A stretch of 64,000 nucleotides of DNA from Desulfobacteraceae bacterium (GTDB lineage Bacteria > Desulfobacterota > Desulfobacteria > Desulfobacterales > UBA5852). Each line of letters begins with the position of its first letter. The first letter of the stretch is position 1. The stretch lies in the NCBI GenBank assembly GCA_014237395.1, contig JABZFP010000044.1, positions 1 to 64,000 of the forward strand. The letters are read 5' to 3'. The notes below the pieces were generated by a model. The model did no database searches. It was not told the origin of the DNA and was given only the letters and a program-made list of their open reading frames with translations. Positions 15,587 to 23,859 of this stretch are shown here, in pieces. The translations under genes were made by a program, and so were the position numbers.

Positions 15587-16891
15587 ATGTCAAAAAAAAT
15601 GATATTCCTTCTAATTGGAGCCCTGTTGTGTGTGGGCATGGTGTCGGCGGCGGTTGCCGGCAGTGTCGACTGGAAGCAATGCCAGGGTACGGAAATACGA
15701 TTTTTGATGAACAAGCACCCGTTTACGACTTCCATCGAGCCCAAAGTGGCGGAGTTCGAGAAGATGACCGGCATCAAGGTGAACCTGGAAGTTTTTCCGG
15801 AAGACCAGTTCCGCAACAAACGCATGATCGAACTCAACGCCGGCGGATCGGTGGACGGCTACATGATCATGCCGGGCCAGGCCAAATTGCACTACTGGAA
15901 GGCTGGCTGGCTGAAACCCCTGGATGACTATATCGCCGATCCTGCCCTGACCGAGGCCGACTGGGATGTGAAAGACTTTTTCGCGGGCCCCATGAAGGGG
16001 TCGTCCATGGACGGCAAGCAGATCGGCATCGTGATCAACGCCGAAGCGTCCCTGCTGTCCTACCGCAAGGATCTTTTCGAGCGCTTCAAGGTCAAGGTTC
16101 CCGACACCATGCAGGAACTGGAGGAGGCCGCCAAATTTTTCACCGGCAAAGAAGTGGACGGCAAGAAAATGGTGGGGGTCACCCTGCGTGGCAAGGGCGC
16201 TGCGGCCACTTCCCAGTGGGTTGACTTCCTGTACAGCTTCGGCGGGTCCTGGACCGATGCCCAGGGCAAATCCAACCTGGCCTCGCCCGAAAGCATCGCG
16301 GCGTTCAAATTTTATGGTGACCTGCTGCGCAATTACGGCCCCCAGGGTGGCACCATGCTGCACTGGTCCGAGAGCACCTCCATCTTCATGGAGGGCAAAG
16401 CCGCCATGATCTTCGATGCCAATGTCTTCAAATCCCTGTACGAGAACCCGAAGGAATCCAAGGTGGCCGGCAAGGTCGGCTATACCACGATCCCGGCCGG
16501 ACCGGCCGGCAAAGTGCCGCATGTTTCCAACTGGAGCCTGGCGATCAGCGGCACCAGCACGCCCGAGCGCCAGAAAGCGGCATGGCTCTTCGTCCAGTGG
16601 GCTACCAACAAGGAAAACGTATTGGGCGCGCTCATGGCCGGTGTGCCGGCCGGCCGCGCCTCCGCATGGAACTCACCGGATTACAAGTCCAAAGACGCAA
16701 CCCCGGACTGGACGGCCGGCTCTTTGAAGTCCTTTGAAATCGGCCAGCCCCAGTGGAACCCGCCGGTGTTGAATGTCCCCGAAATCCGGGATATCACCGG
16801 CCTGGTGATCGTGGACGCCATCGAAGGTAAGGACGTGGCGGCCTCGGCCAAAAAAGCCGCGGAGCAAATGAACAAGAAAATGGAAATGTAG
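15587..16891 (+). CDS. Extracellular solute-binding protein (family 1)
   Basis: The gene encodes 434 residues and follows AGGAGGAG. A signal peptide (MIFLLIGALLCVGMVSAAVA) directs it to the periplasm. The mature chain has the MalE-like layout (FLMNKHPFTTSIEPKVAEFE, EKMTGIKVNLEVFPEDQFRN, FGGSWTDAQG). It captures the sugar or sugar-acid substrate for the importer. The ligand cannot be read from sequence. A strong hairpin follows the stop and separates it from the permease genes. Confidence 0.9.
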   Translation: MSKKMIFLLIGALLCVGMVSAAVAGSVDWKQCQGTEIRFLMNKHPFTTSIEPKVAEFEKMTGIKVNLEVFPEDQFRNKRMIELNAGGSVDGYMIMPGQAKLHYWKAGWLKPLDDYIADPALTEADWDVKDFFAGPMKGSSMDGKQIGIVINAEASLLSYRKDLFERFKVKVPDTMQELEEAAKFFTGKEVDGKKMVGVTLRGKGAAATSQWVDFLYSFGGSWTDAQGKSNLASPESIAAFKFYGDLLRNYGPQGGTMLHWSESTSIFMEGKAAMIFDANVFKSLYENPKESKVAGKVGYTTIPAGPAGKVPHVSNWSLAISGTSTPERQKAAWLFVQWATNKENVLGALMAGVPAGRASAWNSPDYKSKDATPDWTAGSLKSFEIGQPQWNPPVLNVPEIRDITGLVIVDAIEGKDVAASAKKAAEQMNKKMEM

Positions 16892-16903
16892 CTTTCCAAA
16901 AAC

Positions 16904-16940
16904 CCGGGGCTGTCCGCATCCGCGATGCGGACAGCCCCGG
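16904..16940 (+). promoter_or_regulatory. Intercistronic hairpin, perfect 16-bp stem
   Basis: CCGGGGCTGTCCGCAT and ATGCGGACAGCCCCGG pair perfectly around a 5-base loop, 12 bases after the solute-binding protein stop and 14 bases before the permease ATG at 16955. There is no T tract. By analogy with malE-malF type spacers, it probably protects the upstream mRNA and lowers expression of the permeases. Confidence 0.7.
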
Positions 16941-16954
16941 ACGAAACGACACGC

Positions 16955-17848
16955 ATGAAGACTGTCGCCAATAAAATTTCCAGTTTTGTCGATCGCCGTC
17001 AAGCATTGGTCTACCCGGCCCCGGCCGTGATTGCATTGTTTCTGATCGTGGTCATTCCTATCGGCTATAATCTCTATCTGGCCTTTACCAAATGGACCAT
17101 CGGCCTGGGGGATCCCCGCTTTATCGGCATCGATAATTTTATCGAGCTCTTTTGGGATGAACGCGTATTAAACGGCCTCAAAGTGATGATCTATTTCAGC
17201 GGCCTGAGCCTGACCCTGGAACTGGTGCTGGGCCTGCTCATCGCCCTCTATTTCCACCGCGAATTCAGAGGCAGTGAAATCGTTCAGGCCATTTATATCT
17301 TTCCCTTTGCAGCCACCCCGGTGGCCGTGGCCTTGATCTGGCGGATCATGCTGAACCCCGAAATCGGGGTCCTGAACTACCTGCTCACGAGTATCGGTCT
17401 TCCCGGCAGCCTTTGGATCAGCAGCGCCGCGACGGTGATTCCGGCTCTGGTGATGGTGGACGTGTGGAAATGGACCCCCATGATCACCCTCATCGTTCTG
17501 GCCGGCCTCAAATCCTTGCCCAACGATCCCTATGAGGCCGCCCGTATCGACGGGGCCAACACCCTGCAGATCTTCTGGTATATCACCCTGCCGTTGATCC
17601 GACCGGTTCTGATCGCGGCCCTGATGCTGCGCTCGCTGGACAATCTCAAGGAGTTCGATATTATTTATACGATCACCCAGGGCGGACCGGGGATCGCATC
17701 CGAAACCCTGTATCTCTATTCGTACAATGTGGCATTCAGTTTCTTCAAAGCCGGTTATGGCTCGGCCCTGATGGTGGTGGTGTTTCTGATCGTATTGGTG
17801 TTCAATGTGGTGATGAACCGCATGCGCCTCAGTGCGCAGGATATCTGA
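16955..17848 (+). CDS. Sugar ABC transporter permease 1 (MalF-like)
   Basis: The gene encodes 297 residues. An upstream ATG at 16925 lies in the hairpin arm, so the ATG at 16955 is preferred, although its ribosome binding site is weak. Six hydrophobic helices are visible, starting with VYPAPAVIALFLIVVIPIGY. The EAA loop (EAARIDGANTLQIFWYITLP) near residue 195 contacts the ATPase. It forms the inner-membrane channel with permease 2. Confidence 0.88.
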   Translation: MKTVANKISSFVDRRQALVYPAPAVIALFLIVVIPIGYNLYLAFTKWTIGLGDPRFIGIDNFIELFWDERVLNGLKVMIYFSGLSLTLELVLGLLIALYFHREFRGSEIVQAIYIFPFAATPVAVALIWRIMLNPEIGVLNYLLTSIGLPGSLWISSAATVIPALVMVDVWKWTPMITLIVLAGLKSLPNDPYEAARIDGANTLQIFWYITLPLIRPVLIAALMLRSLDNLKEFDIIYTITQGGPGIASETLYLYSYNVAFSFFKAGYGSALMVVVFLIVLVFNVVMNRMRLSAQDI

Positions 17849-17885
17849 AAGGGGCCGGCCAAGGTTGGCCCATGGGGAAATCTTT

Positions 17886-18716
17886 ATGAGCAACGGCAGC
17901 CGGATAGCAAAGCGCATCAGATCGACGCTCTTCTACATTGGGGCGCTCGCGCTATGTTTGCCGCCGGTATTTGTGTTCGTCTGGATGATCTTAACCGGGT
18001 TGAAAACCGGGGTGCAAAACATCTCCTATCCGCCCCAGTTCATTTTTTCGCCGACCCTGGAAAATTTTCGTGCGGTTTTCGCGCAATATAATTTCTTCAA
18101 ATACCTGATGAACAGTTTGATCGTTGCCGGTCTGGCCACGGGCCTTTCACTTCTGCTGGGCCTGCCGGCGGCCTATTCCATCGCCAAGTATCGCCAGGGG
18201 CGCATTGGCATCCTCATCCTGGTGGCGCGCATGACGCCCTTCGTGAGCTACCTGCTGCCATGGTACATTATTTTTCGCTACCTGGATCTCATCGACACCT
18301 ATACGGCTCTCACCATCACCCACTTGATCATCACCCTGCCCATGGTCATCTGGCTGATGATCTCCTTTTTCGAGAGCGTGCCGGCCGAACTGGAAGACGC
18401 GGCCATGATCGACGGGTGCTCGAGCTTGCAAAGCTTCCGGATCATCGTGCTGCCTCTGGTGCGCAACGGCATTGCCACCTCCGCCATTATCTCCTTTATC
18501 TTTTCCTGGAACCAGTTTCTCTTTTCGCTGATCCTGTCCGGCCCCAAGACCAAAACCGTACCGGTGGCGGTCTACAACTTCATCTCCTATGGCAAGATCG
18601 ACTGGGCCGGCATCGGTGCGGCGGCCACCCTGATCGTTCTGCCGGTGTCCATATTTGCCTTCTTTGTGCGCAAAAGCATTGTCCAGGGGCTGACGATGGG
18701 CGCCTTAAAGGATTAA
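17886..18716 (+). CDS. Sugar ABC transporter permease 2 (MalG-like)
   Basis: The gene encodes 276 residues. The ATG at 17886 follows GGGGAAA, and a longer frame that overlaps permease 1 is rejected. It has six helices beginning FYIGALALCLPPVFVFVWMI. The EAA-type loop is EDAAMIDGCSSLQSFRIIVL. The C-terminal ALKD ending fits MalG-type permeases. It completes an importer of type: two permeases, one ATPase, one binding protein. Confidence 0.88.
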   Translation: MSNGSRIAKRIRSTLFYIGALALCLPPVFVFVWMILTGLKTGVQNISYPPQFIFSPTLENFRAVFAQYNFFKYLMNSLIVAGLATGLSLLLGLPAAYSIAKYRQGRIGILILVARMTPFVSYLLPWYIIFRYLDLIDTYTALTITHLIITLPMVIWLMISFFESVPAELEDAAMIDGCSSLQSFRIIVLPLVRNGIATSAIISFIFSWNQFLFSLILSGPKTKTVPVAVYNFISYGKIDWAGIGAAATLIVLPVSIFAFFVRKSIVQGLTMGALKD

Positions 18717-18772
18717 GACCCGGAAACGAGCGCTTTTGAGAACGGTGTTCTGGGAAAAATCAAAGGGAGCAA

Positions 18773-19318
18773 ATGATTCCGCCGGACCCCATCGGCCAAT
18801 TCAAGGCTGCCCTGCCGCTTGTCCGCGAATGGGTTGCAGCCACTTTAGAGGCGTACCAGGATCAGGTCGTCCCGGTGGACCCGGGGGATTATCCTCGGCT
18901 CGGGCGGATTTTCCCTGACGCTTTGCTAAAACGGGCCAGGGTCGTGGTTGTTAAAGACAATCCGCCCTTTCCCCCACTGAGTCGCATGGGGCTGCCCGAG
19001 TTTACCGCGTTTGAAGCCATGCCCATCGCGGGCATAACCTACCGGAACACATTCTTCGTAAAGCATGGGCAGCAGACCGAAAGCCTCTATTTCCACGAAA
19101 TCGTACATATAATCCAGTGGGAACGGCTGGGAGTTGACCATTTCCTGCTGGCCTACGGTCTGGGTCTGATGCAGTCCGGATACCGGCACAGTCCCCTGGA
19201 GGCGATGGCCTATGCGTTGCAAGACGGTTTCGACAGGGGAGAACTTCCCGACAATATCATGGAATTGATCCAGCAGCAGACCGATGACATATGGAAGCGC
19301 GCGGCCTCCCAGTTATGA
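18773..19318 (+). CDS. HExxH zinc-peptidase-like protein
   Basis: The gene encodes 181 residues with AAAGGGAG ahead of the ATG. The motif FHEIVHIIQWERLG carries HExxH. About 35 residues later SPLEAMAYALQ supplies a likely third ligand (Glu). No signal peptide is present, so it should be cytoplasmic. The layout resembles small metallopeptidase-like proteins related to DUF4157. Activity is inferred from the motif only. It lies 56 bases after the importer operon and may be co-transcribed with it. Confidence 0.65.
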   Translation: MIPPDPIGQFKAALPLVREWVAATLEAYQDQVVPVDPGDYPRLGRIFPDALLKRARVVVVKDNPPFPPLSRMGLPEFTAFEAMPIAGITYRNTFFVKHGQQTESLYFHEIVHIIQWERLGVDHFLLAYGLGLMQSGYRHSPLEAMAYALQDGFDRGELPDNIMELIQQQTDDIWKRAASQL

Positions 19319-19374
19319 GCTGTGTTAGCGGGCGTTCTGTTTTGATTCTATAAGGGAAAGCGAGAAGCGAATCC

Positions 19375-19740
19375 ATGGATTACCCATCGATCAATCTTCA
19401 AGAGAAATTTGCCAAGTTTGCCGACCAGTGGGCTCCGAAAATAATTGCCGGGATGAACGACTAACATTTTAAACTCGTGAAATTGGAAGGCGATTTTGTC
19501 TGGCACAACCACAAGGATACGGATGAAGTCTTCATTGTTATCGAAGGCGAAATGTCCATTGCCTTCCGCGATGGTTCCGTGGATTTGAAGGCCGGGGAAA
19601 TGATTGTGGTACCCAAGGGCACCGACCATAAGCCGTATGCCGAAAAAGAATGCCGGGCCATGCTTGTCGAACCGGCCGGAACGCGCAACACGGGCAACGC
19701 TGGCGGCCTGATGACGGCGGATGGCAGCGTCTGGATATGA
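19375..19740 (+). pseudogene. Cupin-domain protein gene, interrupted by in-frame TAA at 19462-19464
   Basis: An ATG at 19375 opens MDYPSINLQEKFAKFADQW and stops at a TAA after 29 codons. The same frame continues with HFKLVKLEGDFVWHNHKDTDE and a complete single cupin barrel with the metal motif HNHKDTDEVFIVIEGEM and the second motif GTDHKPYAEKE, ending at 19740. In the cupin family I would expect Tyr at the stop position (NDY-HFKLVKL), so TAC to TAA is the likely lesion. If restarted at GTG 19477, an 87-residue cupin could still be made. Confidence 0.7.
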
Positions 19741-19823
19741 TCAGCCGGTAACAAATGCCTGAGGACATCGTGATATCGTGTTTCCAGCAGCGCCCCAACG
19801 TACCGCTTGACCATGCCACCCCG

Positions 19824-20390
19824 CTACTTTTTATTAAGGGAGGCGACATCCAGTGGGATCTCATAGCCCGCCGCGGCATAGATTCTCTGAATGGTCAGCA
19901 TGTCCTCGGCTTTATCTTCGCCGGGCATCAGTTCGCCCAACCAGCGGGTTACTTTATTCTCGTTATCGAGATACCAGCAGATGATGGACACGTTGGCTGC
20001 TTTGGCAATGTGCCAGAATCCTGTTTTTATGGTTCGAACCCCTTTGCGGGTTCCTTCGGGAACAATGGCCAGGAGAAAATCGTCGTGCTTCTCGAACATC
20101 GTCACCATCTGGTTTACCGTTCCCTGGGGCGAATCGCGATAAACCGGTATCCCGCCGAGCGCCTTGAAGATGATGGAGAGGGGGAATACAAACCACTCCT
20201 TCTTGATCATGATGTGACCGGTCTTCTTGATGATCCGGAAGCCAAAAAAGGCACGAATGGTGTCCATATTGGACGTATGCGGAAACCCAATGATGACATG
20301 CTTCTTTCCGAAATAGTCCGGCAGCGGGTCAAACCGCCAGTTGGTCGACCAGTAGAACAATTTTCCGAGAAGACTTAACAGCGTTCGCAT
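19824..20390 (-). CDS. PlsC-like 1-acylglycerol-3-phosphate acyltransferase family protein
   Basis: The gene encodes 188 residues. The acyltransferase blocks are in order: HTSNMD (HX4D, catalytic), a GGIPVYRD block and VPEGTRK (substrate phosphate binding). The N-terminus (LLSLLGKLFYW) is a short hydrophobic anchor. The protein is shorter than PlsC and resembles the compact acyltransferases of lipid remodelling. It should transfer a fatty acyl group to a lysophospholipid or related acceptor at the inner membrane. It is convergent with the broken cupin gene and not in an operon. Confidence 0.75.
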   Translation of the reverse strand: MRTLLSLLGKLFYWSTNWRFDPLPDYFGKKHVIIGFPHTSNMDTIRAFFGFRIIKKTGHIMIKKEWFVFPLSIIFKALGGIPVYRDSPQGTVNQMVTMFEKHDDFLLAIVPEGTRKGVRTIKTGFWHIAKAANVSIICWYLDNENKVTRWLGELMPGEDKAEDMLTIQRIYAAAGYEIPLDVASLNKK

Positions 20391-20722
20391 TCATCACCTG
20401 AATGGCTGAGGTTTTCGTGTTTGGCATCATGACATATCGCCGGGAAATGTACCAGCCCGAATAATCCGGGCACGAAGGCACGAAAGTGAAAAGCATTGTT
20501 TTTCCGCCCCGGATAGGCATTGCCCGGGCGGCGGCCTGATTCAAAAGGGATGCGGTCGTTGATGTTTGAATGAAAAAAGCATTTGCGGGATCACAGCCGA
20601 GCCTGCCCTTTAAAGCAATCAGGATCAAGTCCACCCGCTTGACATATGCGAAGGGGTCTGCAAATACTTTCAAGCCACATCCTTTAATTCCCACCACGTG
20701 AAAGGAATTCGGTTTAAATCCT
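20391..20722. other. Intergenic region, nothing assigned
   Basis: This region lies between the divergent acyltransferase and membrane-protein genes. A minus-strand frame covers it (20742 to 20329) but overlaps genes at both ends and has no recognisable content. Confidence 0.35.
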
Positions 20723-21070
20723 ATGAGCCCGATTGCGACCATCTTCGCTTACCTGGGAGGGGCTATTTTCGTGGTCCTGTTTGTCTGGAAATCACGGGAT
20801 TTTTACAAAGAAGCACTGAATGACGCGCGGGCCAATAAACTGCCGCCTCAAAAATGCATCACCATGGCCATCACCTATGCAACCCTTCTGTGGTTGTTGA
20901 TCCTCGGCAGCTTTCTTGTGTTCGGCGTTACCGCTGTCAGGGCCGACAGTCTTCTTTTGGGACTCATGACCATGGCCATCTGGGTTATTGTTTTGATCGG
21001 CTGTATTATCAAGTTGACCCGATCCATGCCTGTCAAAGCCAGGGATCTCAAAAACGATCGACACACCTGA
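20723..21070 (+). CDS. Small integral membrane protein
   Basis: The gene encodes 115 residues with three hydrophobic segments, near residues 6-22, 46-68 (MAITYATLLWLLILGSFLVF) and 76-99. A charged loop (DFYKEALNDARANKLPPQK) follows the first. The tail is basic. The family is not recognised. It lies 59 bases upstream of the flavodoxin-SCP2 gene on the same strand. Confidence 0.65.
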   Translation: MSPIATIFAYLGGAIFVVLFVWKSRDFYKEALNDARANKLPPQKCITMAITYATLLWLLILGSFLVFGVTAVRADSLLLGLMTMAIWVIVLIGCIIKLTRSMPVKARDLKNDRHT

Positions 21071-21129
21071 CGCATTCCTCCCGGAAATCCAAACCATCGG
21101 GGCGACGCACCACATCTTCGGAGGACGAC

Positions 21130-22212
21130 ATGAACGTTATCGCTGTTAATTCGAGCCCGCGCGGCGGTGGCCGGAGCAAAACCGAACTCATGCTGAATCA
21201 TCTGGTCGAGGGCATGCGCGCTGCCGGCGCCGAAGTCGACACCGTCAACCTGCGTGAGAAAAAAATCAAGAACTGCATCGGTTGTTTCACCTGCTGGACC
21301 AAAACCCCCGGCCAGTGTATCCACAAAGACGATATGACCACGGAAATCTATCCGAAATGGCTGGCGGCGGATCTGGCCGTTTACGCAACCCCGCTTTATT
21401 TTCACACCATGAATAGCGCCATGAGCACTTTCAAAGAGCGCACCCTTCCGGCGGTTCAACCCTTCTTTGAGAAGGACACGGCCGGGAACACGTTTCATCC
21501 CCTGCGGCACAAGATCCCGGCGACCGTGTGGCTTTCAGTGTGCGGGTTTCCGGAAGCCTCCGAGTTCGATGCCCTCTCGGACTATTTGAATCGTACACGC
21601 CACCAAGACGCCCCCATCGTGGCGGAAATCTACCGGACCGCGGCCGAAAATATGACGACCGCTTTTTATGAGGATGAGGCCAGGGACATCCTGGATGCCA
21701 CCACCCGGGCCGGCCGCGAACTGGTGGAGACCCTGACGATTTCCGCTGAAACGCTCGGGCGGATCACCCAACCTTTCGTGGATCCAACGGCGTTCGCCCA
21801 AATGGGCAACCTTTTCTGGAAAACCTGCATTGCCGAAGGGGTGACACCCAAAAAATTTGACGAGGAGAACATGGTGCCCCGCCCGGATTCGCTCGAAACC
21901 TTCATGCTGCTCTTTCCCGCCGGGCTGAATGCCGAAGCGGCCGGCAACCGCAAGGTGATCCTGCAGTTCCATTTTTCCGGCCAGGTGGATGGTACCTGCT
22001 ATTTCGAGGTGGCCTCGAACCGCATCGATGCGCGGGAGGGCACCAGCGCAAACCCCGATCTCACCATTGAGACCCCGTTCGATGTCTGGATGGATATCAT
22101 GACCCGCAAAGCGGACGGTCAGCAGATGTTCCTGGACCAGAAGTATCGGGTCACTGGCGACTTGGCATTGATGATCGCGCTGTTCAAACGGGATGAGGGC
22201 CATAGGGACTGA
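21130..22212 (+). CDS. Flavodoxin-type NAD(P)H oxidoreductase fused to SCP2 domain
   Basis: The gene encodes 360 residues from the ATG at 21130, with CGGAGGA upstream. The N-terminal 200 residues are an FMN-reductase fold (MNVIAVNSSPRGGGRSKTEL with the phosphate loop, then CIGCFTCWTKTPGQCIHKDD). The Cys motif CIGCFTCW is as in iron-sulfur flavoproteins of the IsfS/NADPH-dependent reductase group. The C-terminal 130 residues (VILQFHFSGQVDGTCYFEVA, DLTIETPFDVWMDIM) are an SCP2 sterol-carrier-like domain. The fusion suggests redox chemistry on a hydrophobic ligand held by SCP2. The substrate is unknown. Confidence 0.75.
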   Translation: MNVIAVNSSPRGGGRSKTELMLNHLVEGMRAAGAEVDTVNLREKKIKNCIGCFTCWTKTPGQCIHKDDMTTEIYPKWLAADLAVYATPLYFHTMNSAMSTFKERTLPAVQPFFEKDTAGNTFHPLRHKIPATVWLSVCGFPEASEFDALSDYLNRTRHQDAPIVAEIYRTAAENMTTAFYEDEARDILDATTRAGRELVETLTISAETLGRITQPFVDPTAFAQMGNLFWKTCIAEGVTPKKFDEENMVPRPDSLETFMLLFPAGLNAEAAGNRKVILQFHFSGQVDGTCYFEVASNRIDAREGTSANPDLTIETPFDVWMDIMTRKADGQQMFLDQKYRVTGDLALMIALFKRDEGHRD

Positions 22213-22300
22213 GGGAACAGCCCTCGACCGCAGGCTTGTGGCACGCCGTCGGTGGGATATCCACCGTAATGCTGAAACCCATAACGCGGAGGATCGCAGA

Positions 22301-22666
22301 ATGCTGGAAATCATCGATATCGGGGTTCCTGATGCGGTTGCCTATCGTCTGGGAGGGAAAATAACGGAGGACGAAATGACATCCGTGATCGCACTGTTCA
22401 GGGAGATAATCGACCGCGGCGAGAAGCTCATCGTTTACCAGGAAGTGGTCAGTTTCGGCGGTGTGGCGTTCGATGCCATGTCGGAGAAATTAAGGTTCTT
22501 TTTGGATGTCGGCTTGTCGCATTTCAACAAAATCGCCGTTGTTACCCATAAAAAATGGATCCACCAACTTGTCGACCTCGAGGGGAAGCTGTTCAGGGAT
22601 ATCGACATGAAAGGATTCTCCATTGAAGACAAGGATAAAGCGGTGGCGTTCCTGAAATCCACCTGA
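22301..22666 (+). CDS. SpoIIAA/STAS-like domain protein
   Basis: The gene encodes 121 residues, with GCGGAGGA before the ATG. The sequence (VAYRLGGKITEDEMTSVIAL, FNKIAVVTHKKWIHQLVDLE, FSIEDKDKAVAFLKS) fits the SpoIIAA-like fold. It is a stand-alone cytoplasmic domain of unknown role. A longer frame from 22193 overlaps the previous gene and is not preferred. It is in the same fold group as integron cassette 6. Confidence 0.7.
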   Translation: MLEIIDIGVPDAVAYRLGGKITEDEMTSVIALFREIIDRGEKLIVYQEVVSFGGVAFDAMSEKLRFFLDVGLSHFNKIAVVTHKKWIHQLVDLEGKLFRDIDMKGFSIEDKDKAVAFLKST

Positions 22667-22895
22667 TAAACTTTCATATGTTCGGCGCGAAGCCTATAGT
22701 GCCGCGCATCCAAATGCGCCACGAAAATTTCCGAGTGCACTATATCCATCACTTTCGGCGCAGCGTTTCATGCACCGGATTTGAGTCGCGCGGTCCATAC
22801 CGCAGTTTTATCGAATCGGATTGTTTTACCAATGAACCATGACCCGCAGCATTGTTGTACCCCATCCGTCATACCCATACGGGAAAGGATCTATC

Positions 22896-23795
22896 ATGAA
22901 TGACGTGTTGCGAACCCCGGAAGAGCGTTTTCAAAACCTTCCCGATTTCCCTTTCGCGCCAATTTACCTCGATGATTTGGCGGGTTTCGGGCGGTTGCGG
23001 ATGCACTATCTGGATGCCGGTCCGCCGGAGGGCGACCAGGTGTTTTTATGCCTGCACGGAGAGCCCACCTGGAGCTACCTCTACCGGAAGATGATCCCGG
23101 TGTTTACGGCGGCCGGTCACCGGGTGGTGGCGCCGGACATGTTCGGTTTCGGACGGTCGGACAAGCCTGCGGACGAAGCCGCCTATACCTTCGACTTCCA
23201 TCGCAACGCACTGGTGGCTTTCATCGAAAGATTGGACCTCAAGAAGATCACCCTGGTCTGTCAGGACTGGGGCGGCATCCTGGGACTTACCCTGCCCATG
23301 GCCATGCCGGAGCGATTTTCCCGCCTGCTGATCATGAACACCACGCTGGGGACCGGCGACTTCCAATTATCCCAAGGATTTCTCGACTGGCGTGCCTGGG
23401 TGCGGCAGAATCCGGATTTGGCGACCGGCCGGTTGATGAAGTTGACCTGTCCGCATCTGTCGGCAGACGAATGTGCCGCCTATGACGCCCCTTTTCCCGA
23501 CAGTACCTACAAAGCCGGTGTGCGCCGTTTCCCGGAGATGGTGCCGGATCGGCCCGATGCGCCGGGAGCGGCTTTGTCACGGGAGGCCCGCGACTGGTTG
23601 CGTAACGACTGGGCCGGGCCGGTCTTCATGGCCGTGGGCGTAAAAGACCCGGTCCTGGGCCCGCCGGTGATGCAGGCCCTGCGCAACGACATCGCAGGAT
23701 GCCCCGAACCCTATGAGCATCCGGACGCCGGGCATTTCGTCCAGGAATGGGGCGACGACATCGCACGGAAGGCGTTGTCGGTTTTCGGCGCGTAA
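22896..23795 (+). CDS. Haloalkane dehalogenase (HLD-I, DhlA-like)
   Basis: The gene encodes 299 residues. GGGAAAGGA precedes the ATG at 22896. Landmarks align closely with DhlA from memory: HGEPTWSYLYRKMIPVF (Glu-56 loop), CQDWGG with nucleophile Asp-124 and halide-binding Trp-125, acid Asp-251 in VGVKDPVLGP and base His-280 in DAGHFVQEWG. These enzymes hydrolyse carbon-halogen bonds to alcohols without cofactor. The cap region is about ten residues shorter than DhlA, and its equivalent of Trp-175 is not obvious, so substrate range may differ. There is no signal peptide. Confidence 0.85.
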   Translation: MNDVLRTPEERFQNLPDFPFAPIYLDDLAGFGRLRMHYLDAGPPEGDQVFLCLHGEPTWSYLYRKMIPVFTAAGHRVVAPDMFGFGRSDKPADEAAYTFDFHRNALVAFIERLDLKKITLVCQDWGGILGLTLPMAMPERFSRLLIMNTTLGTGDFQLSQGFLDWRAWVRQNPDLATGRLMKLTCPHLSADECAAYDAPFPDSTYKAGVRRFPEMVPDRPDAPGAALSREARDWLRNDWAGPVFMAVGVKDPVLGPPVMQALRNDIAGCPEPYEHPDAGHFVQEWGDDIARKALSVFGA

Positions 23796-23859
23796 ACGGC
23801 CCCATGATATCGATGTGTGTTGCTTGAAACCATTTGTTGTTCAGACCCTTGGAGGACCG

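Noticed and set aside
7527..19464. Stop-codon recoding (TAA read as an amino acid)
   Set aside because: Several well-defined genes here end with TAA (for example at 3574, 10326 and 11069), so TAA works as a stop. Two nonsense mutations or errors explain the data better.
20329..20742. 137-codon minus-strand frame
   Set aside because: It overlaps the acyltransferase gene and the start of the divergent membrane protein gene, with no start signal or known motif.
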